From Candidatus Thorarchaeota archaeon (GTDB taxonomy: Archaea; Asgardarchaeota; Thorarchaeia; Thorarchaeales; Thorarchaeaceae), in the NCBI GenBank assembly GCA_019057475.1, contig DXJO01000026.1, positions 1-58,194 of the forward strand: a stretch of 58,194 bases of DNA, written 5' to 3'. The notes below the pieces were generated by a model that made no database searches, was not told the origin of the DNA, and saw only the letters and a program-made list of their open reading frames with translations. Below, in pieces: positions 17,464 to 25,231 of the stretch. Position 1 is the first letter of the stretch. Every line of letters starts with the position of its first letter. Both the position numbers and the translations under genes were made by a program.

Positions 17464-18555
17464 GTGCAGACACCTTTGGACGTGACAATTCAACTGCTTG
17501 CCCAAACACTTGCTGTGTTCGTATTTCCGGGCATCCTGTTCATAACATTCCTCGCTCTGCTCTGGCAGTGGATTGACAGAAAGGCACATGCACGCTTTCA
17601 GAACAGGTTTGGTCCTCTTCACACGGGCTGGCGGGGTATTCTCCAACCGCTAATGGACTTTCTTAAGCTCCTGGGGAAGGAGGACCTCACTCCGAAGGCG
17701 GCCGATAGAAAGAGCTTTGCGGCAGTGCCTGTTGTCATGCTGGTTCTGAGTCTTGTAAGCGCCATGTTCCTTCCTATTGTTGACATGGACCCTGGGACTT
17801 CCGGTGTTCAGGGCATACTCAGTTTCGAAGGCGACCTTGTTTTCCTGTTATTCCTATCAACGCTGATGGCTGTCACGATTGTTCTAGCAGGCTACTTCTC
17901 TTCGAATCGTTATGGTCAAACGGGATCTGCGAGGACTGGCATGCTACTAATCAGTTTCGAGATACCGTTGATTCTTGCTCTGGTGACTCCAGCATTACTC
18001 ATAGGGAGTTTGCGCCTCTCAATAATCACACACGAGTTATCCAAACTTTCCCCTGCTTACATTTGGTTAATGATCCTCCCCTTCATCATCTATGTTATTT
18101 CTCTTCAGGCTGAGCTTGAGAGAATTCCCTTTGATGTTAGTCATGCTGAGGTAGAAATCGTGCATGGTTGGCAGGTCGAGTTCAGCGGAAAGAAGCTAGC
18201 CATGATTAACTTGGCTGAGGACATTATGTTGGTATTCGGCGCTGGCATGGTGACTGCGCTCTTCTTGGGAGGGCCCCTATTGCTAGAGTTCATACCGATT
18301 CCACTGTTCTCAGTAGAGTTTGCAGGATTCATGGCCACTGAATGGGTGGGATGGGTATACTACACTCTGGTGTTCATGTTCAAGTCTGCGCTGGTGATTA
18401 TTGTCTTGAGCAATATGCGAACTGCTTTTGCTCGATGGAGAATAGACCAGATTGTCCGGGCCGCTTGGAAGTTCATGGTTCCCTTAGCCATTATCAACTT
18501 GGTTCTCGTGCAGATTGCACTCACATACATTTTTCCGATATTAGGAGTGGTGTAG
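17464..18555 (+). CDS. Complex I/hydrogenase membrane anchor subunit (NuoH-like)
   Basis: Integral membrane protein of 363 residues with about eight helices. The loop RFQNRFGPLHTGWRGILQPL then DFLKLLGKEDLTP is the NuoH/EchB/MbhM signature that forms the seat for the peripheral arm. A second conserved loop reads ERIPFDVSHAEVEIVHGW, with the acidic residues thought to take part in coupling. Start is GTG 17464, one base after the large-subunit stop. In antiporter-containing relatives this subunit transmits redox energy to pumping modules; none is encoded next to it here. Confidence 0.93.
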   Translation: MQTPLDVTIQLLAQTLAVFVFPGILFITFLALLWQWIDRKAHARFQNRFGPLHTGWRGILQPLMDFLKLLGKEDLTPKAADRKSFAAVPVVMLVLSLVSAMFLPIVDMDPGTSGVQGILSFEGDLVFLLFLSTLMAVTIVLAGYFSSNRYGQTGSARTGMLLISFEIPLILALVTPALLIGSLRLSIITHELSKLSPAYIWLMILPFIIYVISLQAELERIPFDVSHAEVEIVHGWQVEFSGKKLAMINLAEDIMLVFGAGMVTALFLGGPLLLEFIPIPLFSVEFAGFMATEWVGWVYYTLVFMFKSALVIIVLSNMRTAFARWRIDQIVRAAWKFMVPLAIINLVLVQIALTYIFPILGVV

Positions 18556-18557
18556 AA

Positions 18558-18929
18558 ATGGCGCGTCTTGGTAAGATACAGCCTGAGCTGATGAAGAACG
18601 TTCGTTCCAAACAAGCAACAGTAAGGTACCCCTTCGTCAAAGCGGGGATCAATGTTCCCGAAGGTTTGAGAGCCCGCTGGGATTACAAAATGCCTGAGCG
18701 CTGTACTGGCTGTAAGATTTGCGAACGCGTCTGCCCTGCTGAAGCCATTGAGATGATCAAGTGCCGACCTGAGGATTTCCAGACCAAGACAGGCTTTCGA
18801 CCTATCTGTCATCTTGACAGATGCGTGATTTGCGGACAGTGTGTGGAGTCTTGCCCCAGAGGAGTACTAACTCTTACGGATTCCTTCGAGATGGCTTTTC
18901 TCAGCCGAGATGACATGATTGTCTATTGA
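18558..18929 (+). CDS. Two-cluster ferredoxin subunit (NuoI-like)
   Basis: Iron-sulfur protein of 123 residues. Two [4Fe-4S] motifs are present: CTGCKICERVCPAEAIE and CVICGQCVESCPRGVL, the NuoI/EchF arrangement. It should relay electrons between soluble ferredoxin and the small subunit. ATG 18558 lies two bases after the NuoH-like stop codon; an open frame further upstream is only the shadow of that gene. This is the last gene of the operon. The 199 bases after it, up to the convergent korC, show nothing recognisable. Confidence 0.92.
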   Translation: MARLGKIQPELMKNVRSKQATVRYPFVKAGINVPEGLRARWDYKMPERCTGCKICERVCPAEAIEMIKCRPEDFQTKTGFRPICHLDRCVICGQCVESCPRGVLTLTDSFEMAFLSRDDMIVY

Positions 18930-19128
18930 ACCAGCGAGAAGCCAGACAATCCAACGTGTCCTGACATTTTCCCGCTTCTGAATTTGCATTCGCGAAGGAT
19001 TGATTAGAAACATTCCCTATTCTCGGCAGTTGTGTGGTGAGTTGGTTCTGCCTGTTTCACTGCATCTAGTTCACAATATGGTGGAAATGGCGCCGGTATT
19101 CCTGTTTCTCGCTCTAGACATTGCGTAA

Positions 19129-19692
19129 CTATTGACCTGCTAATGCCGCTTCCCCAGCCTTCAAGCCGAGCTCCAACGCCTTCAGGTTTGATTCCTTGAA
19201 TCTTGGCCAGCGCTCCTCAATCCTCTGCACAAGGCCCTCGTTCGTTACAATCTTCGTTATTGCACAGAGAACTCCCAACATGACGACGTTTGTTGCCTGC
19301 TTACTGCCAACTTCCTGTTCAGCGATGCGAGTTGCAGGAATCTTGTATACCTTGACTCCGTTAGGAAGGTCACCCTCAATCTCTACAAGGTCTTCGTCTA
19401 TGATGAGGACACCGTTTTCTTTCAGCCCTTTGATATACGCGAGATACGCCGCCCTGCTCAACGCAATGAAGACGTCAGGTTCCATTACCTTCGGATAGTC
19501 AATCTCAACGTCCCCTACTACTATCTCGCTCTTACTGGCTCCACCTCGTGCTTCAGGACCGTAGCTTTGAGTTTGTACCACGAACTTCTTCTCTATCAGT
19601 GATAGCGTTTCTCCTAGGACAACTGCCATGGTGACAACTCCTTGGCCACCAAAACCGCCGATTCGGATTTCGTACCTTGACACGAGGTTCAC
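19129..19692 (-). CDS. korC: 2-oxoacid:ferredoxin oxidoreductase, gamma subunit
   Basis: Gamma subunit (187 residues) of a four-subunit CoA-acylating 2-oxoacid:ferredoxin oxidoreductase. The opening IRIGGFGGQGVVTMAVVLGE and the segment QSYGPEARGGASKSEIV are typical of KorC/PorG. It sits last in korDABC and overlaps korB by four bases. The complex converts 2-oxoglutarate plus CoA to succinyl-CoA and CO2 with reduction of ferredoxin, or the reverse under reducing conditions. Specificity for 2-oxoglutarate is inferred from the D-A-B-C order and overall likeness. Confidence 0.92.
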   Translation of the reverse strand: MNLVSRYEIRIGGFGGQGVVTMAVVLGETLSLIEKKFVVQTQSYGPEARGGASKSEIVVGDVEIDYPKVMEPDVFIALSRAAYLAYIKGLKENGVLIIDEDLVEIEGDLPNGVKVYKIPATRIAEQEVGSKQATNVVMLGVLCAITKIVTNEGLVQRIEERWPRFKESNLKALELGLKAGEAALAGQ

Positions 19693-20531
19693 TTCCGTAG
19701 CTTCTCTTGCATCTGCTTCAGCACAGCAGTATACTCATCTTTCTCTATATTCACGAACTCGCCACAGACGATTCTTCTATCGTAGTCAAACTCAGCCTCA
19801 TGTGGCGGTAGACCGTTCTGAATCTCGGCGACCTTCAGGAAATGCCTGTGCATGTCGAGTCCGTCGCCGAGACGATTCATTCTGCCAAACGCTGTGGGAC
19901 AGGCACCAACTACTTCGATGAACGAGAGGCCCTTTTTCGCGATGCCCTTCTCAATTGATGCCGTAGCACGACGTGCCTGAGTTGCAGTCCATCGTGCAAC
20001 GAATGTCGCTCCCGAAGACGCTGCAAGCTGTACTAGATTGAATGGATATTCCGGGTTACCAATGGGCCGCGGGCTAGTCTGGGAGAAGCGCCCGTGTTCT
20101 GTAGTAGGACCGAATTGACCCCCTGTCATTCCATAGATGTTGTTATTGATGCACACAATGGTCAAGTCGATATTTCTACGACACGCGTGAATCAAATGAT
20201 TACCGCCAATAGCAGCGATATCGCCATCGCCGCTCACTACTATGACTTCCAACTCAGGATTGGCAACCTTTACACCTTCTGCGAATGCAACAGCTCTTCC
20301 ATGAGTGGTATGGATTGTACCTGTCTTGAAGTACCCTGAAGTTCGCCCGGTACAACCGATGCCTGATACAATGACCACCTTCGAGAAGTCCAATCCCAAG
20401 TTATCGATCGCCCGTGCGATCATCTGTGTGACTATTCCAATAGAACATCCCGGGCAATAGATAGCTGGCATTCTATCCTCACGGATGTACTTGAGCATTG
20501 GGTGCTTCAGTATGGGTGGTGTTGTCGTCAT
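19689..20531 (-). CDS. korB: 2-oxoacid:ferredoxin oxidoreductase, beta subunit
   Basis: Thiamine-diphosphate-binding subunit of 280 residues. The ThDP/Mg motif GDGDIAAIGGNHLIHACRRN is clear near residue 100, followed by INNNIYGMTGGQ. N-terminal CPGCSIG and GIGCTGR supply Cys residues that bind a [4Fe-4S] cluster in PorB/KorB proteins. It performs decarboxylation or carboxylation at the thiamine centre. It overlaps korA and korC by four bases on either side, so the three are translated together. Confidence 0.94.
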   Translation of the reverse strand: MTTTPPILKHPMLKYIREDRMPAIYCPGCSIGIVTQMIARAIDNLGLDFSKVVIVSGIGCTGRTSGYFKTGTIHTTHGRAVAFAEGVKVANPELEVIVVSGDGDIAAIGGNHLIHACRRNIDLTIVCINNNIYGMTGGQFGPTTEHGRFSQTSPRPIGNPEYPFNLVQLAASSGATFVARWTATQARRATASIEKGIAKKGLSFIEVVGACPTAFGRMNRLGDGLDMHRHFLKVAEIQNGLPPHEAEFDYDRRIVCGEFVNIEKDEYTAVLKQMQEKLRK

Positions 20532-21664
20532 AGTGAGTCAATCTCCCTGATTTTATCAAGTATCTCATGGGGTAGTTGTGGCATGCCCGCAGGCTTAGCC
20601 ATCAGATGAATCGGTGTAGGCGCTGCTGCAGCCTTCACCATGTAGTATACCTGGCCAAAGTTCTGCTCTGCAACAATGATGTGCTTGACCTCTGAGGCAA
20701 GGTCTGCAAGAGCATCTTCTGGGAACGGCCAGACAGTCTTGAGTCTGAGCATGCCCGCCTTTATGCCTGCCTCTCTGGCTTCCTTGATTGCTTTTCTGGC
20801 ACTCCTTGATGGCGTGCCATATGCAACGACAGCAATTTCGGCGTCGTCAAGCATGAATCTCTCTAAATCGATTATCTTGTCAGCATTGTGGAGAATTTTG
20901 TTGTTCAGCCGTGCGACCAACTCGAGCTGCACATCCTCCTTGTCCGTAGGATAGCCACGATAATCGTGGGTCAGACCTGTCGCATAGAACTGATACTTTG
21001 AGCCTAACAGTGCCATGGGTGGAATCAGGTCGTCATCTGGTTTGAATGGCAGGAAATCTGCTGGGTCGCCAGTAGCCAGTTTCCTGTACTCGATCTTCAG
21101 GTCTTTCTCATCGGGAATGACTAGCCGCTCTCTCATGTGGCCCACAGTTTCATCTGCAAGTACAAAGACGGGCACTCTGTACCTCTCGGAGAGGTTAAAT
21201 GCCTGCACGGTCTGGTCAAACATCTCCTGCACAGACGCTGGGGTTAGAGCAATAATCTGATAGTCACCGTGGCTTCCCCACTTGGCCTGCATGACGTCGC
21301 CCTGCTGACCACGAGTTGGCTGACCTGTACTCGGTCCGCCACGCATGATGTTGACAAGGACCAGCGGGGTCTCAGTCATCACTGCGAGTCCAATTGCCTC
21401 CAACATCAGACTGACACCAGGACCCGATGTAGCAGTCATGGATTTCACACCAGTCCAAGAGGCACCTATCACGCTCGTTATGGATGCAATCTCGTCCTCA
21501 TATTGAACGAAAGAACCTCCGACCTCCGGCATCCTGAGAGCCATCCATTCTGCAATCTCGGTTGCCGGCGTAATGGGGTAGCCTCCAAAGTACTTGCACC
21601 CTGCGCTAAGAGCTCCTTCTGCACTGGCAATGTCACCCATCGTGAACATGATACGCTCGGGCAT
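20528..21664 (-). CDS. korA: 2-oxoacid:ferredoxin oxidoreductase, alpha subunit
   Basis: Alpha subunit (378 residues) carrying the pyrimidine-binding half of the thiamine site. Family landmarks are GALSAGCKYFGGYPITPATE, QYEDEIASI, MTATSGPGVSLM and NIMRGGPSTG. The arrangement matches KorA proteins without a fused gamma domain. It begins one base after korD's stop codon. With ATP-citrate lyase, aconitase and isocitrate dehydrogenase also in the window, a reductive TCA role is possible; an oxidative role in amino acid breakdown is equally compatible. Confidence 0.94.
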   Translation of the reverse strand: MPERIMFTMGDIASAEGALSAGCKYFGGYPITPATEIAEWMALRMPEVGGSFVQYEDEIASITSVIGASWTGVKSMTATSGPGVSLMLEAIGLAVMTETPLVLVNIMRGGPSTGQPTRGQQGDVMQAKWGSHGDYQIIALTPASVQEMFDQTVQAFNLSERYRVPVFVLADETVGHMRERLVIPDEKDLKIEYRKLATGDPADFLPFKPDDDLIPPMALLGSKYQFYATGLTHDYRGYPTDKEDVQLELVARLNNKILHNADKIIDLERFMLDDAEIAVVAYGTPSRSARKAIKEAREAGIKAGMLRLKTVWPFPEDALADLASEVKHIIVAEQNFGQVYYMVKAAAAPTPIHLMAKPAGMPQLPHEILDKIREIDSL

Positions 21665-22090
21665 CTATTTGGTCGCCTCCTTTTTCTTGGCAGCTTCTTG
21701 GTCAAACTCGGGAATCACTGTACCCTCCTCAATGGACCCGGCATCGTACGCCTTCTTTGCCTCACCTCTATCGGCAAGGAAGATGGCCAGGTCAGGACAG
21801 ATAAGTTCACAGAACTCACAGTTGACGCACGCGTCAATGTCGCACGCGGTCACAGGATAGTACCCCTTCCTATTGTAGGTGTCAGTGTAGCACAGTACGT
21901 TCTTCGGGCAGAACTCAACACAAAGCCCACATTGCTTGCACTGCTCTTGGAGGATTACTAGAACCTTGTCTCTGGTTTGTGGAGGTTTCGGCATTATTGG
22001 CTTGCGAACTGCTGACATCGTTGTATTCTCCATGTTGTCCAGTGACATGCTCGTAAATCCTGCAAGCGGGTTGTGGGTTGACCAAGACAT
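21665..22090 (-). CDS. korD: 2-oxoacid:ferredoxin oxidoreductase, ferredoxin (delta) subunit
   Basis: Ferredoxin-like subunit of up to 141 residues with two [4Fe-4S] motifs, CKQCGLCVEFCPKNV and CVNCEFCELICPDLAI. It passes electrons from the thiamine subunit to free ferredoxin. The first ~40 residues are not conserved; ATG 22090 fits a TATA-like element at about 22125-22134, but internal ATG codons nearer the ferredoxin fold could serve. A TAGCCTT/AAGGCTA dyad flanks that TATA element. It is the first gene of the operon. Confidence 0.9.
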   Translation of the reverse strand: MSWSTHNPLAGFTSMSLDNMENTTMSAVRKPIMPKPPQTRDKVLVILQEQCKQCGLCVEFCPKNVLCYTDTYNRKGYYPVTACDIDACVNCEFCELICPDLAIFLADRGEAKKAYDAGSIEEGTVIPEFDQEAAKKKEATK

Positions 22091-22104
22091 GTCCGAGTCA
22101 AGCT

Positions 22105-22139
22105 AAGGCTATCGCGTAACCTTGGCCTATTTTAGCCTT
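22105..22139 (-). promoter_or_regulatory. Promoter of the kor operon with flanking dyad
   Basis: AAGGCTA at 22105-22111 and TAGCCTT at 22133-22139 form a 7-base dyad that encloses the TATA-like CTAAAATAGG (minus strand) for korD. The layout resembles the operator around the acyl-CoA synthetase promoter, though the half-sites differ. Seen by eye only. Confidence 0.35.
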
Positions 22140-22272
22140 GCCTTGTCGGACTAAATCTCCGAACACCTTCTTGCAGCATCTAGGCCCATCCTTCCATGCT
22201 TCTCGTAGTGATGCGAGCAGATTTTAAGAGCCTACATGCTCCAATAATTATTCGCGATTGGAGCTATAGATC

Positions 22273-22731
22273 TTGCCTGATGATGATCTATCAGAAGAGG
22301 AGTTGGCCAAGGCAGTCAAAGGCAAGACTTTGCAGGTATATTGGTACATGCTAAGGCATCCAACGCCGATGACAGCCAGAGAGATTCAGAGGGGGACTCA
22401 GTTATCCAGCCCGTCTCTTTCAATGCATCATCTTGAGCGATTGAAAAACTTGGGACTCATCGAGAAGAACGTACATGGTGAGTATTCGCTTATTCGAGAC
22501 GTTCGCGTCGGAGTGCTCAGATACTACATTGGCAAGGGCCGGCTCATGGTTCCCAGATTCCTGTTCTACGCGACTTTCTACACATCGGTGACTGCAGCGC
22601 TACTCACACTGCTATGGTGGTTCATCGATTGGTACTCCTCTGTACTAATCATCCTCCTTGTTTCAGTGTGCGCAATGCTCTGGATTGAGGCGATTAGAAC
22701 GTGGAGAGAGCAGCCTTTCGAGGAGGAGTGA
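22273..22731 (+). CDS. Winged-helix regulator with two C-terminal membrane helices
   Basis: Protein of 152 residues. The first ~85 residues form a winged helix of the ArsR/MarR type (GKTLQVYWYMLRHPTPMTAREI, then LSSPSLSMHHLERLKNLGLIEK). Residues ~95-140 contain two hydrophobic helices, so the DNA-binding domain should be tethered to the inner face of the membrane. TTG 22273 lies about 26 bases after an AATAATTATT element, so the message may be leaderless. Its stop overlaps the start of a surface protein gene (TGATG), which suggests that regulator and surface protein act together. Ligand and targets are unknown. Confidence 0.78.
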   Translation: MPDDDLSEEELAKAVKGKTLQVYWYMLRHPTPMTAREIQRGTQLSSPSLSMHHLERLKNLGLIEKNVHGEYSLIRDVRVGVLRYYIGKGRLMVPRFLFYATFYTSVTAALLTLLWWFIDWYSSVLIILLVSVCAMLWIEAIRTWREQPFEEE

Positions 22732-23690
22732 TGGATTCCATGACTGGAACTGATTGGTTTGGGGACATTGGGCACAGGCAATCCATAACAGGACTCACAC
22801 TCAGAAGACTACACGTACTCCTGCTCCTACTGATGCTAGCCAGTTCCTTTGCGCTGTCTGCTGTTTCAATGATGGAAATCCATGACAGTCAATACGCAGT
22901 GACTCATACAACAAACACCAGAGCAGAAGAACCCCCTGCACTGAGTCTTACCTACTACACTCACTGGGATTCAACTAAGATCGATGTGAATGCTGGGGAT
23001 CAACTCGAAGGTGACCACATAATCCTGAATGCCACGTGGAGCCTAGGCACCGAAATCAATCGAACAAGGATTGAGGTGAATGCCACAGCAATTCCAACTG
23101 TGATCTCCAGCGAGCAATATGGTAACACTGTCGAGATTGATACACGGGCACTTAACAGCAATTTCACATGTGTGATTAACTCAACGATTTGGTTTCATAA
23201 TGGCACTACTCTGACTGAGCTGGTCCCAAACGTGTTTCTGGGTAATTTCTTTGTGCCAGTGGTCGAAGTAGTTTCACCGAACGGGTACGAAGTATGGACC
23301 GGCGCCAATAATATCACGTGGAATGCTTGGGACCTCAATGAGGATGAAGAACTGACCTTCGAGGTACTGGTTTCCTCAGACTCTGGTGTGACCTTTCAGC
23401 TTCTGTTTGCTGGCATGACCGAAACTCGGTTCTTATGGGACTGCAGTACATTCCTAAATCTTAGCACCTACGTAGTGGAAGTCCGTGTTAGTGACGGCAT
23501 CTTCTCTTCGTATGATGTTTCTGATGCACCCTTTAGAGCAGGAGAGATTGGACAACCCGATACAACGATAACAACCTCAACAACTGTGGAAGAGATTGAC
23601 GCCCGAGTAATCATGTTTCTGACAGTACTCATTATATCAAGTGGTTTCATCGCGTTTGTTGTGTACTATGCTTCCAAAAGATGGGTATGA
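22731..23690 (+). CDS. Surface protein anchored at both termini
   Basis: Protein of 319 residues. A hydrophobic segment at about 29-46 (LLLLLMLASSFALSAV) acts as signal or anchor, followed by an extracellular part with many N-x-S/T sites and beta-rich texture. Around residues 175-235 the sequence VVSPNGYEVWTGANNITW and following resembles the Ser/Thr-rich membrane-anchored (Kre9/KNH-like) domain. A Thr-rich linker (TTITTSTTVEE) precedes a C-terminal helix. ATG 22731 follows GGAGGAG and overlaps the upstream regulator's stop by one base. It could be the external sensor or the target of the membrane-bound regulator; no enzymatic motif was seen. Confidence 0.7.
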   Translation: MDSMTGTDWFGDIGHRQSITGLTLRRLHVLLLLLMLASSFALSAVSMMEIHDSQYAVTHTTNTRAEEPPALSLTYYTHWDSTKIDVNAGDQLEGDHIILNATWSLGTEINRTRIEVNATAIPTVISSEQYGNTVEIDTRALNSNFTCVINSTIWFHNGTTLTELVPNVFLGNFFVPVVEVVSPNGYEVWTGANNITWNAWDLNEDEELTFEVLVSSDSGVTFQLLFAGMTETRFLWDCSTFLNLSTYVVEVRVSDGIFSSYDVSDAPFRAGEIGQPDTTITTSTTVEEIDARVIMFLTVLIISSGFIAFVVYYASKRWV

Positions 23691-23718
23691 ATGAGTTCCC
23701 TTGCTATCAGATTCCGTT

Positions 23719-24615
23719 CTACTCTGGAATTTTGTCGAGCATAGGCTGGGTCTTGATCATATGCTGATGGAAGCCCAACTCTTCGGGCTCAAGTCCCATG
23801 GCCAGTCCTAGTAGTTGTGTGTAGTAAATCACGGGCATTTGGTATTTCTTCTCGGCAAGCTCCTTATTGACCTGAGCTTGAGCGACTTCGAACTGCAGAT
23901 GGCAGAACGAACAGACGTTCAAAACACAGTCCACACCAACATCCATCATATTATCCAGTTTCTCTGTGGCGATATCATTGGAAACTGGCGCGTTGCTTCC
24001 GCGTACACCTCCGCCAGCCCCACAACACATGAACTTGTCCGTGTATGATACACTCTCAGCCCCGGTGAGTTCCACAAGTTCGTCGAGGAATGTGTGCCTC
24101 TCAGTCTGTTTCCATGGGCGATTCTTGCTAGGCTTTAGGAGATGACACCCATAGTGCACTCCAACCTTTAGGCCGGTGAGTGGACGAGTAACCTTCTTCG
24201 TCAGTTCCTCAATCCCGATATCGTATATGACTTCTATTAGATGCTTGGCTTCTGCCTTTGCTTTATACTTCAGACCGAGACCCTTGAAGACCTTCTGCAC
24301 CTCTTTGAGCCTATCAGGATGCTCACGGACTTCGAGTAGAGCCTCCTTGAATGTTCCATAACATCCATTGCATCCAGTGATGATGTCATGTCCAGCCTTC
24401 TCAGCAAGTGCCAGATTCCTTGATGCTATAGCAAGCCACGTGGGCTCGCTGAACGAGCGAATGACACCCGGCGCAGGGCAGCAGCTTGCGCCCTCTAGTT
24501 CTTCCAACTCTATTCCAATCTTCGGGAGTACAACCCTGATTGACTTCTCAATGTTAGGGAACCTGTTGGGCATGACACACCCAAGGAAGAACGAGTACGT
24601 CTGAGTTTCAGTCAT
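23719..24615 (-). CDS. Heterodisulfide reductase subunit B-like protein (CCG domains)
   Basis: HdrB-type protein of 298 residues with two complete Cys-rich CCG domains that bind non-cubane [4Fe-4S] clusters in characterised HdrB. The first has LGCVMP, ASCCPAPG and GCNGCY; the second has YGCHLLKP, MCCGAGGG and CSFCHLQ. In methanogens HdrB reduces the CoM-S-S-CoB disulfide; outside methanogens the disulfide or other substrate is unknown. It overlaps the HdrC gene by four bases and is the last gene of radical SAM-hdrC-hdrB. Closest in texture to the HdrB at 27033-27953, less to that at 32315-33187. Confidence 0.93.
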   Translation of the reverse strand: MTETQTYSFFLGCVMPNRFPNIEKSIRVVLPKIGIELEELEGASCCPAPGVIRSFSEPTWLAIASRNLALAEKAGHDIITGCNGCYGTFKEALLEVREHPDRLKEVQKVFKGLGLKYKAKAEAKHLIEVIYDIGIEELTKKVTRPLTGLKVGVHYGCHLLKPSKNRPWKQTERHTFLDELVELTGAESVSYTDKFMCCGAGGGVRGSNAPVSNDIATEKLDNMMDVGVDCVLNVCSFCHLQFEVAQAQVNKELAEKKYQMPVIYYTQLLGLAMGLEPEELGFHQHMIKTQPMLDKIPE

Positions 24616-25157
24616 TTTTCAACCTCTTGACTTTCTATGAGGTTCTTGAATCCAGTCCGCTTCATAATGGTCTTCAAGTTATCCAACGCATCCTTGTGCG
24701 AGTGTACTGTGGGTGGGACCTCATCCAGACCCAGACTCGCACGCTTCACCCGGTTTGCATCATTAATCGGAACCGCGTGACCGGTTTCTAGAAGCTTCAT
24801 TGATGCACTCCGGTGTTCTGGGAGCATGAATCCAGCTTCCACTGCCATGTTTCTCATTATGATTATCGCATCAGTGACCTTAATCTGGCGTGGACAGCGC
24901 TCCAGACAGGTATGGCAGGTCGCACAGAGCCACAAGTCGGGAGAGCTCAGTACTTCATCCTTGAGTCCAAGTAGCGCCTTTCTAATGAGCTCACGGGTTC
25001 GGAAGGCAGTTCGGCGTCCACTAGGGCATACACTTGAGCAGGTCCCGCACTGAATGCATGTCCTTATCCTATCAGCTCCTGCTTTCACAATCTCATCGAC
25101 AAAAGTGCGGTCGGTCTTCTCTAAGTCTATGGTATCTCGAGAGATGGAATCTGGTAT
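24612..25157 (-). CDS. Heterodisulfide reductase subunit C-like protein with apparent ATA start
   Basis: HdrC-type electron carrier, 181 residues with the start proposed here. Two [4Fe-4S] motifs are present: CIQCGTCSSVCPSG and CATCHTCLERCP. The first standard start codon (GTG 25088) would begin only ten residues before the first cluster. The upstream codons, read without a stop, give DLEKTDRTFVDEIV, which matches the segment before the first cluster in the paralogue at 26418 (DVDLEFVEMIKKTG). No ATG, GTG or TTG lies between. A perfect GGAGGT (25164-25169, minus strand) precedes ATA 25157 by six bases, and a TATA-like element lies further up, so ATA is the likely start. It is co-transcribed with hdrB. 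Confidence 0.85.
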   Translation of the reverse strand: MPDSISRDTIDLEKTDRTFVDEIVKAGADRIRTCIQCGTCSSVCPSGRRTAFRTRELIRKALLGLKDEVLSSPDLWLCATCHTCLERCPRQIKVTDAIIIMRNMAVEAGFMLPEHRSASMKLLETGHAVPINDANRVKRASLGLDEVPPTVHSHKDALDNLKTIMKRTGFKNLIESQEVEK

Positions 25158-25163
25158 TCGAAG

Positions 25164-25214
25164 ACCTCCAGTCGGAACTGTGCTACTCGCACACCGAACA
25201 GGTCGTTATAAGCA
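25164..25214 (-). promoter_or_regulatory. Promoter and Shine-Dalgarno for the ATA-start hdrC
   Basis: On the minus strand, CTTATAA (about 25206-25214) is followed about 25 bases later by the expected transcription start, then GGAGGT at 25169-25164 and, six bases further, ATA 25157. The spacing of all three elements is what a leadered archaeal gene would show and decides the start codon. Confidence 0.5.
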
Positions 25215-25231
25215 TTAAGAATGAACGGTTG

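Noticed and set aside
14680-18929. Reading the cluster as a true respiratory complex I or F420H2 dehydrogenase
   Set aside because: The large subunit keeps both CxxC nickel motifs and the small subunit has the hydrogenase-type SCNGCD motif, so a [NiFe] hydrogenase fits better despite the nuo-like gene order.
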